Source: Pezicula radicicola
Taxonomy: Eukaryota; Ascomycota; Leotiomycetes; Helotiales; Dermateaceae
DNA: 64,000 nucleotides
Reading direction: 5' to 3'
Assembly: GCA_003008705.1 (NCBI GenBank)
Contig: PDUO01000043.1
Location: 347,489-411,488, forward strand
Both the position numbers and the translations under genes were made by a program. Shown here one piece after another: positions 61,094 through 64,000 of this stretch; within the stretch, counting starts at the first letter, position 1, and every line of letters begins with the position of its first letter. The notes under the pieces were generated by a model, which was not told the origin of the DNA, ran no database searches, and saw only the letters and a program-made list of their open reading frames with translations.

Positions 61094-64000
61094 CTACGCT
61101 ACTTGTCGATTCTGTTCTGGATGCGGAAATTCGTCCTCAAGCTTCAGTCGGACCGAAACATTCATGCTCAACAATTCTTGCACCAGCAACTTGGCAGCAT
61201 ACGGCATTGTCATCGTCGTTACTCCCCTTGTACTCTTGCATGTCTGACACCAGCCCTGGTATCCCATTAGCCCGCAAGTCTCACAGATGTCTACCTGATG
61301 AGCATCGCTACTAAGCATAAGTCTCTCAAGGAGCAGCTGACTGGCTCCGTAAGCAATCAGACAATCTCTCTCCATCTCTCCCAGTCTCAAGCCACCATCT
61401 CTTGAACGACCTTCCGTGGGCTGGCGCGTCAGAATTGCTCGAGGCCCTCGAGACCGGGAGTGCATCTTGTCTTGAACCATATGTTTTAACTTTTGGTAGT
61501 AAATGGGCCCGAAGAAGATGTATGCAGGGAGAGACTCTCCGGTAATGCCGCTAGTGACGAAATCTTTGCCAGAGTAGCTGAAGCCCTTCCGTATCAGAAT
61601 ATCGCCCATGTCATCAACATTACTACCTCCAAACGCAGTACCGTACTCAAGAGTCCCACGAAGCACACCTGCTTTCCCAGATAGAAGTTCTAACATTTTC
61701 CCCACTGTCATTCGAGAAGGGAAACCATGAGGGTTCATGATGATATCAGGAGTAACACCACTGTCGGCAAAGGGCATGTCTTCCTGGTTTACAATGATAC
61801 CTACAACACCCTTTTGACCGTGACGAGAGGAAAACTTGTCACCTAGTTCGGGTCGTCTTGTCTGCCGGGTTTGGACCTTGATCACTCTGTTGTCAGATGT
61901 TTGAGAAACCATGATTTTGTCGATATAGCTGGGGTCTGGAAGACGGTAAGACATGGGCGCAGGTTTGTGATCATTGGTGCCATAGTCAGAACCGATTCCA
62001 GTAGATGAGGTGTTGAGTGGAACCTCCTTGCAAAGGAACACCTGGCCAGATGAAATCTGTTCCCCAACCATTGCTAGCCCATCACTACCTAAGATAGCGT
62101 GTTTGGCAATAATCTTTCCATCTTCCTCTACTCGACCGCCAATTTTGTCTTCGGAACGATTTGGATATCTTCGCAGTTGGGTAGAGTATTTTCGAAGTAC
62201 TTGGCATCGTCCAAAGCCACGGTCACAAGAGGCTTTATTGAGAACAAGGGCATCTTCAATATCATACCCTGAATATGACATGACCGCAACCGTTGCATTT
62301 TGGCCAGCGGGAAGCTTGTCGTAATGGATCAACTCTATTGTTCGAGTTTTGACCATAGGTTGCTGGGGATATACCATAAGATATAGCAGCGTATCGATGC
62401 GAGAAAATTGATTATATGCGATGGCTCCAATAGCTTGCTTGCCCATAGCACATTGATAAGTATTTCGTGGAGATTGATTATGATGCGGGTATGGAATGAG
62501 ACCAGCGACTGCCCCTAAAATTGTGAATGGTTCAATTTCGAGATGTGTGCTATTCTCATCTATCTCTGCTTCGTAGAGCGCAATATTTGAGTCATTTTCC
62601 TCGTTCACATCAACATACTCGATCAGGCCTCGGTAAAGAAAGTCGTCGAAGTCCATTGTGCCTTTCCGCAGAGATTCAAGGTGATGCGCGGTAACCCTAG
62701 ACTTTTGGTTTTCGACAACAATAAGTGGGCGACAGATTCTGCCTTCGTCCGTGGCTATGTGGACGGCATTGGTGTGGTGATTGATGTAGATACTAACAAA
62801 GGCTGAAACGCGTCCCATACGTCGGAATTTCCTGAAGGCATTCAGGAACGCTTTCGGTTCAGTCGTGAGAGCAAGTGGGGTGCCATTCACGAATATGACA
62901 TATGCTCCTTCTGCGTAAATTTCCTTGCCACTCATTGAAACAATGTTTTCTGCGCCGAGTACTAGGACCAGATTCCGCACAGGCCCTTCATCATCATTGG
63001 TGGTAATATGTGTCATAAGAGCCAGATTCTTGACCAGACCACAAGCCTCGCCCTCTGGGGTATCAGAGGGACATAGCATACCAAATTGAGAGGGCTGTAA
63101 CGCTCGTGGTCCACTAACTTTTCTTGTTTTCTCAAATTGACTGCTGATTCTTGTCATCATGCCAAGAGCGCTGATGTAGCTCAGTCTGCTTAGTACGTGT
63201 GTCACACCTGCTCGTTCCATCTTAAACCGCTTGAGGCTCCAATTGCCAGTTGAGATGGCACGATTCATTCCCAAACTTATGGAATTGCCATGCGATTGTA
63301 AATGGTTATACGCATCGAATTCAGTGGTACGATTTGGCTTCTTCAGAACTTTATCAATGTTCATTTTAAGGTCAGAATTGAACTTCTTGAAGAGGTCTTC
63401 AAAAAGTAGAGAAAGGAGCTGCCCAGCAAGTTCCAATCGTTTATTTCCCACATAATCGCGATCGTCTACTAGCTTCGGGTCGTGCATTGCCATGAGAACT
63501 CTGCGAACCATAAAGCAAATATAAAGTGCCTTTGGCCGAAAGTCGAGTCCCACTACAGGGACGTGTGTGATGATTATGTTCGCAAGCGCTTCTAACCCAT
63601 CTCCAACTGGATTTCGTCGTTGTGGTGCGCCTTGTGTCTTATTCCGACCTCCCATCTTGACTCGGGTTCCAATGTATTCCAACGCTTGGTGTTGCGAGAA
63701 AATCCCGAGCTTTGAGCTTTCTTCGAAATTGACGGAAAAGTCGTCCTGATATTTGTTATCTGAGCCTGCCACGAGCAATAACATCTCATGGTCAGACTGT
63801 ATTCCCATCGCCTTGAGAATAATCACAATTGGAATTGGCTCTTGAAGAATATTGTGCTGTAAGGTAATTCGTTCCTTTTTCAGCATAACGTAACTTTTCG
63901 ACTTACGCTCGTGGGTGGAACTGCTACAAGTAAGCATAGATCAATTACGACTCATAGCGGGGGGATTACCTCGTGACAGACGCAGAGACAATCCCCTTTT
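61094..64000 (-). CDS. RET1: RNA polymerase III second-largest subunit, 5' part beyond right edge
   Basis: Catalytic-core subunit (RPC2/C128) of Pol III, which makes tRNA and 5S rRNA. Two exons are visible, 64000-63970 (partial) and 63923-61094, joined in phase as GIVSASVTS plus [12 protein letters not shown]; about 953 residues are present and perhaps 150-200 N-terminal ones are missing. Core motifs: [59 protein letters not shown] followed by [17 protein letters not shown]. Near the end sits the zinc ribbon [16 protein letters not shown]. The DIPIVIVLKALGI-like block ([20 protein letters not shown]) and the lack of Pol I/II-specific insertions favour RPC2 over RPB2/RPA2. Confidence 0.95.

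Noticed and set aside
60640..61314. 224-codon + strand open frame
   Set aside because: Its second half is antisense to the end of the Pol III subunit and it has no family resemblance or good start.

Overview
The window reads as nuclear DNA of a filamentous ascomycete (Pezizomycotina). Genes are spread on both strands, most have short 50-150 bp introns with GT-AG borders, and the gene set is typical of moulds (velvet regulator VeA, Pmt2, Chs7, Pma1, a Pol III subunit). Islands of nearly pure A/T and a transposase riddled with stops look like repeat-induced point mutation (RIP). A helotialean or related leotiomycete is my guess only. I rebuilt exon structures by hand, checking splice borders and reading phase at every junction. 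All positions come from reading the sequence and none from a database search.

Left part (1-24 kb): the plasma-membrane H+-ATPase gene runs off the left edge (- strand). A degenerate Tc1/mariner copy with recognisable inverted repeats follows (4420-5616). Next comes a tandem pair on the - strand, the mitochondrial citrate carrier YHM2 and mitochondrial citrate synthase; the YHM2 promoter holds seven CCAAT pentamers. An Nrd1/Seb1-type RNA-processing factor (+) ends just before an AT-rich island. That island abuts the 3' end of a 1303-residue WD40 protein, a possible DCAF26/DIM-9-like Cul4 adaptor. An ABM-domain small protein and a DCAF4-like WD40 protein are divergent from each other.

Middle (24-42 kb): an LtrA-family membrane protein, a small DUF952 protein, then 4-hydroxyphenylpyruvate dioxygenase (HPPD, -) sharing a 0.73-kb promoter with a divergent TTC36 homologue (+). 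A 4.9-kb stretch without genes leads into veA, which has a long pyrimidine-rich leader with a probable leader intron. A large basic, probably nuclear protein of unknown function follows.

Right part (42-64 kb): an Mga2/Spt23-type membrane-anchored transcription factor (-), a 250-bp MITE with perfect 31-bp inverted repeats, protein O-mannosyltransferase Pmt2 (-) with an apparent GC-AG intron, a second, RIP-worn MITE, an MFS sugar transporter with an unresolved 5' end, chitin synthase export chaperone Chs7 (+), TFIIH subunit Ssl1 (+), and the second-largest Pol III subunit (-), which runs off the right edge.

The most interesting points are physical pairings of genes whose products are functionally linked (citrate synthase with citrate carrier; HPPD with TTC36), two WD40 proteins with WDxR-like DDB1-docking motifs a few kb apart beside an AT-rich island, and two newly delimited MITEs.
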